A stretch of 11,904 bases of DNA, from positions 1 through 11,904 of the forward strand of contig CAAFZG010000133.1 of assembly GCA_900767505.1 (NCBI GenBank). Reading direction: 5' to 3'. The translations under genes were made by a program, and so were the position numbers. How positions within the stretch are numbered: position 1 is the first letter of the stretch; each line of letters begins with the position of its first letter. The stretch is from Methanomassiliicoccales archaeon. Lineage in GTDB: Archaea > Thermoplasmatota > Thermoplasmata > Methanomassiliicoccales > Methanomethylophilaceae. Shown piece after piece: positions 5,290 to 11,811 of this stretch. The notes beneath the pieces are model-generated. The model ran no database searches. It saw only the letters and a program-made list of their open reading frames with translations, and was not told the origin of the DNA.

Positions 5290-6620
5290 AGATAGGATTG
5301 GAGATCCACGTGCAGCTGCCGACCAAGTCCAAGATGTTCTGCTCCTGCCCCACCACCGAGGCCCCCGGACCGAACACCCATGTGTGCCCCACATGCCTCG
5401 GCATGCCCGGTTCCAGACCCGTCCTCAACAGGAAGGTCCTCGAGTACGGGATCATGCTGGCGAAGATGCTCGGATGCAAGGTGGCCGACACGACCTGGTT
5501 CTCCAGGAAGACGTACTTCTATCCCGATATGTCGAAGAGCGTCCAGATCACGCAGTACGACAACCCCATCGGGGAAGGCGGGGTGTACTACCTCGGGGAC
5601 AAGCCGATCAGGATCACCAGGATCCACGTCGAGGAGGATCCTGGGAAGACGAAGAGGGTCGGGGACCTGTCCTCGCTCGTGGACTACAACCGTTCGGGCA
5701 TACCGCTGGCGGAGATCGTCACGGAGCCCGACCTCAAGACGCCCGCGGAGGCCAGGCAGTTCCTCGGACAGCTGATATCCGACATCAGGCACGTCATCGA
5801 CCTCCCCGGGGACGGGGAGAGGAGCATCCGCTGCGACTGCAACATCTCGGTCGGAGTGGAAAGGGTCGAGGTCAAGAACGTCACCGGACTGAAGAACGTC
5901 GAGAGGGCCTTGACCTTCGAGGTCGTTAGGCAGACGAAGATCCTCAAGGCCGGAGGCAAGATCGACAGGGAGACCAGGCGTTTCGACGAGGAGCGCGGTG
6001 TGACGATCTCCGTCAGGAAGAAGGAGTTCGAGGCCGACTACGGATACATCGACGAGCCCGACCTCGGGATATTCCACATCAAGGACATGGCCGATTCCAT
6101 CGTCATAAGGGAGAGCCCGCAGAAGATGGCGGTCAGGCTGTCCAAGCAGTACGAGATCGACCAGAAGATGGCCAAGCAGCTCGTAGCGACCTCCTTCGAG
6201 CTCGCGGAGCTGTTCGAGTCCATAGCATCCGCATACGGGAAGCAGAATGCGGTCAAGTGGGTCGCAGGGCCTGTCAGCGCCAATTGGAAGGCATTGGAGA
6301 CATCCGGTGCCGATCCGAAGGCCGTCATCCCGATAATCGAGAGGTTCTCCAAGGGCGAGATCACCGACACCGAGTGCGGAATAGATATCAAATGCCTGAT
6401 GACCGGCGAGGACGCCGAGGCGGTCAAGGGCGCATCCGGAGACCTCGACAAGATCGTCAACGACTTCATCGACCAGAACCCGACCGTGGTGGCAGACTAC
6501 CAGAAGAACGACAAGGCCGCCAACAAGATCATCGGACAGGTGATGAAGGCCACGTCCGGTGCATATTCGTCGGCCGAGGTCGTCGATGCGGTCAAGAGAC
6601 TGATCGAGGCAAGGTTCTGA
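5286..6620 (+). CDS. gatB: Asp/Glu-tRNA amidotransferase subunit B
   Basis: This 444-residue subunit binds the misacylated tRNA, phosphorylates the aminoacyl side chain and replaces it with ammonia channelled from GatA. The catalytic domain starts at once with MKIGLEIHVQL. The zinc-site cysteines Cys19, Cys21, Cys34 and Cys37 (CSCP and CPTCLGMPG) are intact. PLAEIVTEPDL (140-150) and DEPDLG (256-261) are GatB signatures. The C-terminal tail domain is complete, with FIDQNPTVVADY (394-405) and IIGQVMKATSG (415-425), which mark tRNA recognition. It overlaps gatA as ATGA and ends the operon at a strong hairpin. In archaea GatDE normally makes Gln-tRNA and GatCAB serves Asn-tRNA, and this fits the neighbouring AspRS. 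Confidence 0.95.
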   Translation: MKIGLEIHVQLPTKSKMFCSCPTTEAPGPNTHVCPTCLGMPGSRPVLNRKVLEYGIMLAKMLGCKVADTTWFSRKTYFYPDMSKSVQITQYDNPIGEGGVYYLGDKPIRITRIHVEEDPGKTKRVGDLSSLVDYNRSGIPLAEIVTEPDLKTPAEARQFLGQLISDIRHVIDLPGDGERSIRCDCNISVGVERVEVKNVTGLKNVERALTFEVVRQTKILKAGGKIDRETRRFDEERGVTISVRKKEFEADYGYIDEPDLGIFHIKDMADSIVIRESPQKMAVRLSKQYEIDQKMAKQLVATSFELAELFESIASAYGKQNAVKWVAGPVSANWKALETSGADPKAVIPIIERFSKGEITDTECGIDIKCLMTGEDAEAVKGASGDLDKIVNDFIDQNPTVVADYQKNDKAANKIIGQVMKATSGAYSSAEVVDAVKRLIEARF

Positions 6621-6627
6621 TCCCGGG

Positions 6628-6668
6628 CCCTCGGCGGGTTCTCCGTCGAGGGTCTGAAAACGATTTCA
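6628..6668 (+). terminator. Terminator hairpin of the gatCAB operon
   Basis: Bases 6628-6637 and 6643-6652 make a 10-base-pair stem with a 5-base loop, eight bases after the gatB stop. The single imperfect pair is G-T on plus but would be C-A on minus, so it folds better from the gatB strand. A second small repeat, TGAAA/TTTCA at 6655-6668, follows. Confidence 0.6.
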
Positions 6669-6810
6669 ATCACCCATTCCTGGTTCTTTCCCATCTTCCG
6701 TCATCCGACCGTCGTCGTATCGTTTCCGGCTGGATTACTGACAAGGTCGAACTCACGGCGGCAGGACGTCCGAGAACGTTCCCGCAATGATAGAAATCGG
6801 AATAGGTTGG

Positions 6811-6840
6811 AAAACCGGGGGCACGGTCTCCCATGCCCCC
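6811..6840 (-). terminator. Terminator hairpin of aspS
   Basis: On minus, GGGGGCATGG pairs with CCGTGCCCCC around a GAGA tetraloop (plus 6817-6840), 13 bases after the aspS stop, followed by GGTTTTCC. The one weak pair is a U-G wobble on minus and a C-A mismatch on plus, which points to the aspS strand. Confidence 0.7.
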
Positions 6841-6853
6841 TTTGATGTTTATC

Positions 6854-8671
6854 TCACTCTTCGGGAGACTCGTCGATATCGGAGAAGTCGATATCCCCTG
6901 CGAGGGAGAGGATCTGGAGCTCCTCCAGCTTGCTGTCGTCGACCTTCTCGGGCGAGCCGTCCAGGTTGGACACGGCCCTCTTGTTCTTGGGGAAGGCGAT
7001 GACCTCTCTGATGGTATCCTTTCCGAGGAGGATGGCGCAGAGCCTGTCGACTCCTACAGCGATTCCTCCGTGAGGCGGAGCACCGTAGCTCAGCGCATCG
7101 ACGAAGAATCCGAAGTTCTCCTCGATCCTCTCGTCGTCGAGTCCGAGCTTGTGGAACACGGCCCTCTGGAGGTCGGCGTTGTGGATACGGAGCGATCCGG
7201 AACCGAGCTCGTTGCCGTTCAGGCACAGGTCGAAACATGCTCCGCCGACGTAGTCGTCGTCCAGATCGTTCTGGGGCAGGACGAACGGGTGGTGGAACGC
7301 ATCGTACTTCCCGGACACGGGGTCGATCTCGAACATGGGGCACTCATCCATCCAGAAGAACTGGAACACGTCCTTGGGGACAAGATCAAGGTCCTCTGCA
7401 ATCTTCTTCCTGAGGAATCCTCCGCCCTCGTATGTGGCCTTCCAGGGTCCTGCGATGATGAACAGGAGGTCGCCCTCCTCGGCACCCATGGTGGTCTTGA
7501 TGTTCTCGAGGATCTCGGGTGTGAAGTACTTCACGATGTTGCTCTCGAGCTTGCCGTCTGTGCACCTCATCCAGGTGAGTCCTCCGAGTCCGACCTTCTT
7601 CGCGTATGCGATGTACCTGTCGACATCGTTCCTTCCGATCTTGGAGCCTGCGATGTCGGCCTTGAGGTTCATACCGGCGACGATGCCGCCCTCGGAGAGG
7701 ATGTTCTGGAAGATCTTGTACGGGGCATCCTTGACGACCTCGGTCAGCTTGGTGAACTCGAGTCCGTACCTCATGTCGGGCTTGTCGGATCCGAACCTCT
7801 CCATGGCATCGCGGTATGCGATGTGGGGGAACGGGACCTGGAGCTCCTTTCCGTAGAGTCCCTTCCAGATGTAGGACATCATGCCCTCCATCAGGTCCTG
7901 GATGTCCTTCATGTCGACGAAGGACATCTCGAGGTCCAGCTGGGTGAACTCGGGCTGCCTGTCCTTCCTGGAATCCTCGTCGCGGAAGCACCTTGCGACC
8001 TGGTAGTAGCGGTCCATGCTGGCGACCATGAGCATCTGCTTGAACAGCTGGGGGCTCTGGGGGAGCGCGTAGAACGTTCCGGGGTGCACCCTCGAGGGGA
8101 CGATGTAGTCCCTTGCGCCCTCGGGAGTGGACCTTCCGAGCATGGGGGTCTCGATCTCCAGGAAGCCGTTCTGCTCCAGGTACTGCCTGGCCAGGTGGAC
8201 GAGCTTGCTCCTGAAGACCATGGACTGGACCATCTCGGTCCTCCTGAGGTCGAGGTACCTGTACTTCATCCTGATGTCCTCATCGGGGAGGACTCCCTCC
8301 TTCTGGTCTCCCAGCTCGAAGGGGGGAACCGCGGACTTGTTCAGCAGCTCCGCATCGGTGATGAGGACCTCGATGTCCCCGGTCGGGTTCCTGGCATCCT
8401 CTGTGCCCTCGACCCTCTTCCTGACTATACCGTTGACGGATACGCAGGATTCCCTGGTGAAGGTCCTCATGACCCCGTCGAGGCGGGCAGCGTCTGTTCC
8501 TGCGGGAAGGTCTTCGGGATCGAATACGACCTGTGTGATGCCGTATCTGTCGGCAAGGTCGATGAACGCGACCCCGCCGTGGTCCCTGGAGAATCTGACC
8601 CATCCCTGGAGGCATACTTCTTTTCCGAGGTCGGCCGACCTCAGTTCGCCACAGGTGTTTGTTCTTCTCAT
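6854..8671 (-). CDS. aspS: Aspartyl-tRNA synthetase, bacterial type, probably non-discriminating
   Basis: The 605-residue class II synthetase charges tRNA(Asp), and probably also tRNA(Asn), with aspartate. It has an N-terminal anticodon-binding OB domain (1-105). Motif 1 lies around 168-190 (GFLEIETPMLGRSTPEGARDY), and motif 2 at 226-250 (ARCFRDEDSRKDRQPEFTQLDLE). The GAD insertion is at about 295-415, and motif 3 at 535-562 (GGIAVGVDRL). This is the long bacterial architecture. Archaeal AspRS is normally about 430 residues with no GAD domain, so transfer from bacteria is likely. His31 in RDHGGV and Gly89 in RVEGT match, by my alignment from memory, the His31/Gly83 pair linked to relaxed tRNA specificity in Pseudomonas aeruginosa AspRS. 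Convergence with gatCAB supports a tRNA-dependent Asn route. GAGG lies 8 bases before ATG 8671. Confidence 0.95.
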   Translation of the reverse strand: MRRTNTCGELRSADLGKEVCLQGWVRFSRDHGGVAFIDLADRYGITQVVFDPEDLPAGTDAARLDGVMRTFTRESCVSVNGIVRKRVEGTEDARNPTGDIEVLITDAELLNKSAVPPFELGDQKEGVLPDEDIRMKYRYLDLRRTEMVQSMVFRSKLVHLARQYLEQNGFLEIETPMLGRSTPEGARDYIVPSRVHPGTFYALPQSPQLFKQMLMVASMDRYYQVARCFRDEDSRKDRQPEFTQLDLEMSFVDMKDIQDLMEGMMSYIWKGLYGKELQVPFPHIAYRDAMERFGSDKPDMRYGLEFTKLTEVVKDAPYKIFQNILSEGGIVAGMNLKADIAGSKIGRNDVDRYIAYAKKVGLGGLTWMRCTDGKLESNIVKYFTPEILENIKTTMGAEEGDLLFIIAGPWKATYEGGGFLRKKIAEDLDLVPKDVFQFFWMDECPMFEIDPVSGKYDAFHHPFVLPQNDLDDDYVGGACFDLCLNGNELGSGSLRIHNADLQRAVFHKLGLDDERIEENFGFFVDALSYGAPPHGGIAVGVDRLCAILLGKDTIREVIAFPKNKRAVSNLDGSPEKVDDSKLEELQILSLAGDIDFSDIDESPEE

Positions 8672-8681
8672 GGAACGTTCC
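8672..8681. repeat. GGAACGTTCC palindrome at the aspS start
   Basis: A perfect 10-base palindrome abuts the aspS start codon and overlaps its ribosome binding site. The related GAACGTTC core occurs again at 6774-6781 in the gatB-aspS gap. It may be a regulator site or chance. Confidence 0.25.
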
Positions 8682-8707
8682 TCTTAATGGGTTGCGATTA
8701 GGCATAG

Positions 8708-8718
8708 TCTATATAAGA
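8708..8718 (-). promoter_or_regulatory. TATA box of aspS
   Basis: TATATAA at 8710-8716 on plus (TTATATA on minus) lies about 40 bases before the aspS ATG, giving a predicted leader of about 15 bases that includes the ribosome binding site. Confidence 0.55.
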
Positions 8719-8748
8719 GGTGCGCAGGCGCGTGTCCGTGTTTCAGAT

Positions 8749-8835
8749 TCTCATGACATCATCTTAGGTTTCACCGGATTGTTATGAGACGATGTCTTAT
8801 CTCATGGTCAACCGTCCGAAGGGCGGCTTATCAAG
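8749..8835. other. Unexplained structured spacer between lrp and aspS
   Basis: There is no gene in 8717-8893. GACATCATCT (8755-8764) pairs with AGACGATGTC (8787-8796) with one mismatch. ATGAGA (8784-8789) can pair with TCTCAT either at 8749-8754 or at 8800-8805, so the folds compete. A compact hairpin at 8811-8825 (CCGTCC/GGGCGG) follows on plus. This could be the lrp 3' end or a small RNA. I cannot tell which. Confidence 0.3.
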
Positions 8836-8893
8836 TCTCGACAGCACACATGCTGCATAATGTGACGGTGTTCGCCGAAAAGTGTATGCGCGC

Positions 8894-9361
8894 TCACTTC
8901 TCGCCGAGTATGGGCGGGATGTAGGTGAACGGATCCTTGTTGATGGCGAGGATGACCGATGTGCTGGTCTTGTGGACATCGGGGATCTTGTTGATCTCCT
9001 TCACGACCTCGGAGAACTCCTCCCTGTCGAGGCATGCGATCCATGCCACGCAGTCGCTGTCGCCCGTGACGTCGAAGATCGATACGACCTGGGGGATCTT
9101 GGCGATCTCGTCCTGCACCGTGATGACGTTGTTGGCGATGATGCTGACCAGGCCCATGTAGTCGAATCCGAGCTTCATGTAGTCCACGCTGGCCCTGTAT
9201 CCCTGGATGACGCCTTTGGACTCCAGGTTCTTGACCCTCTGGATCAGGGTGGTCGGATGGACGTCGAGCTGCTTCGCTAACTGCCTGTACGAACCCTGGC
9301 TGGATCTGCACATGAGTTCGATAATGCGTTTGTCCAGTTCATCGAAATCAGCAAGCGACAT
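8894..9361 (-). CDS. Lrp/AsnC family transcriptional regulator
   Basis: The 155-residue protein has the full Lrp/AsnC plan. A winged helix-turn-helix spans residues 8-58, with recognition helix around HPTTLIQRVKNLESKGVI. An effector-binding RAM domain covers about 65-145, with the VTGDSDCVAWIAC turn at 98-110 that forms the ligand pocket in the family. Such proteins form octamers, wrap DNA and often sense amino acids. The ligand cannot be read from sequence. ATG 9361 begins right at the usual LDELDKRII-like start of the family. A TACACC-N5-GGTGTA inverted repeat lies between its TATA box and start codon, which suggests autorepression. It is divergent from alaX and upstream of aspS on the same strand, but aspS has its own promoter. 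Confidence 0.93.
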   Translation of the reverse strand: MSLADFDELDKRIIELMCRSSQGSYRQLAKQLDVHPTTLIQRVKNLESKGVIQGYRASVDYMKLGFDYMGLVSIIANNVITVQDEIAKIPQVVSIFDVTGDSDCVAWIACLDREEFSEVVKEINKIPDVHKTSTSVILAINKDPFTYIPPILGEK

Positions 9362-9364
9362 TTG

Positions 9365-9381
9365 TACACCAATCGGGTGTA
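9365..9381. promoter_or_regulatory. Probable Lrp operator (autoregulatory)
   Basis: TACACC (9365-9370) and GGTGTA (9376-9381) form a perfect inverted repeat with a 5-base spacer, just 4 bases upstream of the lrp start codon. It overlaps the predicted transcription start, where binding would block initiation. Confidence 0.55.
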
Positions 9382-9394
9382 AATTGCAGACTAT

Positions 9395-9419
9395 GTTTAT
9401 TAAGGTTCTCCGACGTCGG
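9395..9419. promoter_or_regulatory. Shared AT box and palindrome between lrp and alaX
   Basis: TTTATTAA at 9396-9403 is the only clear AT box in the 74-base gap and is nearly symmetric. It is about 25 bases from the predicted lrp start and 37 bases before the alaX ATG, so it may serve both directions. The perfect palindrome CCGACGTCGG at 9410-9419 lies where the alaX promoter would begin to open. Confidence 0.4.
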
Positions 9420-9435
9420 GGACGGTAGCGATACG

Positions 9436-10617
9436 ATGACCGATGAGATATTCAGACACGATGGATATGTATTCGAGTTCGAGGCCAATGTGACGGCCGT
9501 CAACGGAGACGAGGTCATCCTCGACAGCACGGCGTTCTACCCCGGAGGGGGAGGACAGGTGTGCGACACCGGGGAGATCCGCGGATGCAGGGTCACGGAA
9601 GCATTCTACAACAAGGACGGAGACATCGTCCACCGCGTCCCCGGGAACGACCTCAAGGTCGGAGAGAGGGTCTGGTGCAGCGTCGACTGGGACAGGCGCT
9701 ACGACCTCATGCAGGGACACACAGGGGAGCACCTCCTGTTCTGCTCCCTCAAGAGGCAGTGCCCCGATCTGACGATCACGAAGATCATGATCTCGCCCGA
9801 GAGCAAGTACGTCATCGTCAACCACGATCTCACCTGGGACCAGATAAGGGATGCCCAGGCGTTCGCCGGAAAGGCGATCATGGACAACCTGTCGGTCACC
9901 AAGAGCATCATGGACCGCGACGACCCCGAACTTGACAACGTGAGGATCAAGCTCGACAGGATCCCGGAAGGGGAGGAGATCTCTGTGGTCGCCATCGGAG
10001 ACATCGACCTCTCCGCATGCAGCGGCGTCCACGTCATGGAGACATCCGAGCTGGAGATGCTGTTCGTCGACAGGAAGGTATCCGCAGGGAAGGACGGTGT
10101 CGCCATCCACTTCAAGGTGGGGCAGGCGGCGAAGGATGAGGCGGCGCGCCTCTCGTCCGTCGCGCTGGAGATCGTCGACGAGATCGGATGCAAGGTGGAG
10201 GATTCCCCGAAGGCCGTGGCCAACATGCAGGCGGCATCGGAGCTGCAGTCCAGGCTGCTGAAGCAGGCCGCGCGTGCGCTCGCATCCGCAGTGGCGTCGG
10301 AGGATATCGGAGGCGTGGAGGTCTACTCAGCAGTGCTCCCCGGCACCGAGAGGTCCGTTCTCACCGAGACCGCAGAATCCGTGAAGTCCCGCGGAGGCGT
10401 GGCGCTGATCGTCGGTATGACCGACACCCTGTCGGTCATCGCGGCATCCGGATGCCCCAAGGTCGACTGCAAGAAGCTGTTCTCCGAGGTGCTCCCCGGA
10501 TTCGGCGGAAGGGGAGGCGGCAAGCCCGACTTCGCCCAGGGAGGCGTGTCGGACCCCTCCAAGGCCCAGGAGGTCTTGGATGCCATGAAGAAGGCCGCTT
10601 CGGGTGCGCTTATTTAA
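9436..10617 (+). CDS. alaX: Alanyl-tRNA editing protein, AlaX-L type
   Basis: This 393-residue free-standing relative of the AlaRS editing domain hydrolyses Ser or Gly wrongly attached to tRNA(Ala). The zinc ligands are present as His95 and His99 (HTGEHLL) and Cys195 and His199 (CSGVH). The N-terminal subdomain has the FYPGGGGQVCDTG motif at 34-46. A coiled segment about 230-290 leads to a C-terminal DHHA1 domain with the glycine-rich GFGGRGGGKPDFAQGG motif at 355-370, so it is the long AlaX-L form. No aminoacylation domain is present, so it is not AlaRS. It probably co-transcribes with nac (23 bases downstream) and hypC. The divergent Lrp gene may regulate it. No strong ribosome binding site precedes ATG 9436. 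Confidence 0.9.
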   Translation: MTDEIFRHDGYVFEFEANVTAVNGDEVILDSTAFYPGGGGQVCDTGEIRGCRVTEAFYNKDGDIVHRVPGNDLKVGERVWCSVDWDRRYDLMQGHTGEHLLFCSLKRQCPDLTITKIMISPESKYVIVNHDLTWDQIRDAQAFAGKAIMDNLSVTKSIMDRDDPELDNVRIKLDRIPEGEEISVVAIGDIDLSACSGVHVMETSELEMLFVDRKVSAGKDGVAIHFKVGQAAKDEAARLSSVALEIVDEIGCKVEDSPKAVANMQAASELQSRLLKQAARALASAVASEDIGGVEVYSAVLPGTERSVLTETAESVKSRGGVALIVGMTDTLSVIAASGCPKVDCKKLFSEVLPGFGGRGGGKPDFAQGGVSDPSKAQEVLDAMKKAASGALI

Positions 10618-10636
10618 AGGAGAAGGGGGATTGAGG
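10609..10636 (+). promoter_or_regulatory. Possible internal promoter and ribosome binding site for nac
   Basis: TTATTTAAAG spans the alaX stop and lies about 27 bases before the nac ATG, so it could start a separate transcript. GAGG at 10633-10636, 4 bases before the ATG, is a usable ribosome binding site if nac is read from the alaX transcript instead. Confidence 0.35.
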
Positions 10637-10640
10637 AACC

Positions 10641-11000
10641 ATGGCCGGAATGAGGATGAATGACCGTCAGATGAAGCAGGCGATGAAGAAGATGGGAATC
10701 AAGCAGAACACCATCGACGGAGTCACCGAGGTCATCATCAGAACGAAGGACAAGGAGCTTGTCATAACCGATGCAGAGGTCGTCTGCGTGGAGATGGGCG
10801 GCTCCAAGAGCTATCAGATCGCGGGAATCGAGCAGGAGCGCCCGCTCGCCGCGGAAGGTACGGCGGCACCGGTGTTCCCCCCGGGGGTGATAGAACTCGT
10901 GATGTCGCAGACCGGATGCGACATGGCCAAGGCCATCGAGGCCCTCGAGGCTTCGGATGGTCAGCCTGCCGAAGCGATTCTCAAGATCATGGTCGGGTGA
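10641..11000 (+). CDS. nac: Archaeal nascent polypeptide-associated complex protein
   Basis: The 119-residue protein is the archaeal NAC (alpha-type). It works as a homodimer at the ribosomal exit tunnel and shields emerging chains. The N-terminus MNDRQMKQAMKKMGIKQ is diagnostic, followed by the NAC beta-barrel (about 25-65, ending in SYQIAGIE). A UBA domain closes the protein at about 82-118 (VIELVMSQTGCDMAKAIEALEASDGQPAEAILKIM). A proline- and alanine-rich linker at 68-81 joins the two. The first ATG has GAGG upstream. A second at residue 4 or 6 cannot be fully ruled out. Its stop is 5 bases before hypC, and the GGGTGA at its end is the hypC ribosome binding site, so the two are likely coupled. 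Confidence 0.95.
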   Translation: MAGMRMNDRQMKQAMKKMGIKQNTIDGVTEVIIRTKDKELVITDAEVVCVEMGGSKSYQIAGIEQERPLAAEGTAAPVFPPGVIELVMSQTGCDMAKAIEALEASDGQPAEAILKIMVG

Positions 11001-11005
11001 TTCTG

Positions 11006-11236
11006 ATGTGTCTAGCAGTTCCTGGAAAGATCGTGAAAATCGAAGGCGACATGGGCGATGTCGATTTCGGAGGGGTTACGCGCAAGGCCAACCTCTCGAT
11101 GGTCGACGCCAATGTCGGAGACTGGGCAGTCGTCCATGCCGGCTTCGCCATACAGCTCATGGACGAGGAAGATGCCCAGGAGACCCTTCGCCTCTGGAAC
11201 GAGGTCCTCGACAGCGACGTGGTCTCGTTCAACTGA
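11006..11236 (+). CDS. hypC: Hydrogenase maturation chaperone HypC/HupF
   Basis: This 76-residue protein is a HypC-type chaperone that, with HypD, carries the Fe(CN)2CO group into NiFe-hydrogenase large subunits. The defining N-terminus MCLAVPGKIVKIEG is intact, with the essential Cys2, and VGDWAVVHAGFAI (37-49) is the conserved OB-fold strand. Length is normal. GGGTGA (10995-11000) is 5 bases upstream of ATG 11006. The rest of the hyp genes and the hydrogenase are not in this window, so the locus is a solitary hypC next to nac. It implies that the organism has NiFe hydrogenases. The transcript ends at a strong terminator. Confidence 0.93.
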   Translation: MCLAVPGKIVKIEGDMGDVDFGGVTRKANLSMVDANVGDWAVVHAGFAIQLMDEEDAQETLRLWNEVLDSDVVSFN

Positions 11237-11243
11237 AAACAAC

Positions 11244-11270
11244 ATGGCCGGAGCGATCCGGTCATTTTTT
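11244..11270 (+). terminator. Intrinsic terminator of hypC
   Basis: ATGGCCGGA (11244-11252) and TCCGGTCAT (11257-11265) form a 9-base-pair stem with a GCGA tetraloop, followed by a T6 run. The one weak pair is G-T on plus and A-C on minus, so it is built for the hypC strand. The 3' arm covers the stop codon of the convergent DUF2188 gene. Confidence 0.75.
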
Positions 11271-11546
11271 CTTCTGTATCTTCCCATCCTTCTTCAGGCG
11301 CACAACGTGGGTTCCCTGGTTGGTCGCCACAGTTTTGGCGTATTCCTCGGCTTCAGCCTTGGTCTTGAATCTCTTCAGGGCCTTCTGGGCGTTCGCTTTC
11401 TTGACCTGCCATCCGCCGTCGGGGTGGGGCGATACGAAATAGGCACCGTTGCGCTGTGCTTTCGGAGTCTCTACCGCCTCTTCCTGAACCTCGGGTTCCT
11501 CTGCAGGGGGCTCTTCCTTCTCTTTGTCCTTTCTGAAGAATGCCAT
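11262..11546 (-). CDS. DUF2188 domain protein
   Basis: The 94-residue protein has an acidic, low-complexity N-terminal tail (residues 5-30, rich in Glu, Pro and Lys). The DUF2188 domain follows at about 33-94: YFVSPHPDGGWQVKKANAQKALKRF is the family signature, and GTHVVRLKKDGKIQKKK the usual close. The family has no known function. It is small, soluble and widespread in bacteria and archaea. I chose ATG 11546 because a TATA-like TTTTAA at 11580-11585 predicts a start near 11557. The upstream in-frame ATG 11576 would lie before transcription begins. It converges on hypC and shares its terminator region. Confidence 0.85.
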   Translation of the reverse strand: MAFFRKDKEKEEPPAEEPEVQEEAVETPKAQRNGAYFVSPHPDGGWQVKKANAQKALKRFKTKAEAEEYAKTVATNQGTHVVRLKKDGKIQKKK

Positions 11547-11577
11547 TTTTGATCCCGTTGTTGTAATCGGAGTCATT

Positions 11578-11588
11578 TCTTAAAACAA
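11578..11588 (-). promoter_or_regulatory. TATA-like box of the DUF2188 gene
   Basis: TTTTAA on minus (11580-11585) is about 36 bases before ATG 11546, predicting a leader of about 10 bases. Confidence 0.4.
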
Positions 11589-11781
11589 CTCGGACGTTTC
11601 CTCCAGTCCGGCCATCGATCCGATCTTCCAAGGGCACGGAATGTTATGTTCAGGAGGTGAAGATCGTCTCAGAAGTCTTCACAGATATTCTTCTGTCCTC
11701 ACGCTTATATCCTTCTTGTTCAGATAGACCCTCTGTCAGGATAACCACTTTCTAAGAGAATTGCCATTTTGCAACAAAATC
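11589..11781. other. Spacer upstream of the 5S gene, no gene seen
   Basis: No convincing coding frame, RNA or mobile element is visible. There are scattered AT-rich words such as CTTATAT near 11704, but nothing that they would serve. Confidence 0.5.
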
Positions 11782-11791
11782 ATTATATATC
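11782..11791 (+). promoter_or_regulatory. TATA box of the 5S rRNA gene
   Basis: TTATATAT at 11783-11790 is centred about 25 bases before the predicted 5S start at 11812. Confidence 0.65.
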
Positions 11792-11811
11792 AAACAAGCA
11801 TGCCATGTTTT

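Noticed and set aside
3928..5394. Open frame of 488 codons on minus, antisense to gatA
   Set aside because: The plus strand encodes GatA with its catalytic triad. The antisense frame has no recognisable domain.
6833..8701. Open frame of over 600 codons on plus, antisense to aspS
   Set aside because: The minus frame is a full AspRS with all three class II motifs. The plus frame is Val/Leu/Asp-rich low-complexity protein of the kind produced by the reverse of GC-rich coding DNA.
9436..10617. The AlaX gene as a truncated alanyl-tRNA synthetase
   Set aside because: It starts and ends cleanly with editing and DHHA1 domains only, and the length matches the stand-alone AlaX-L family.
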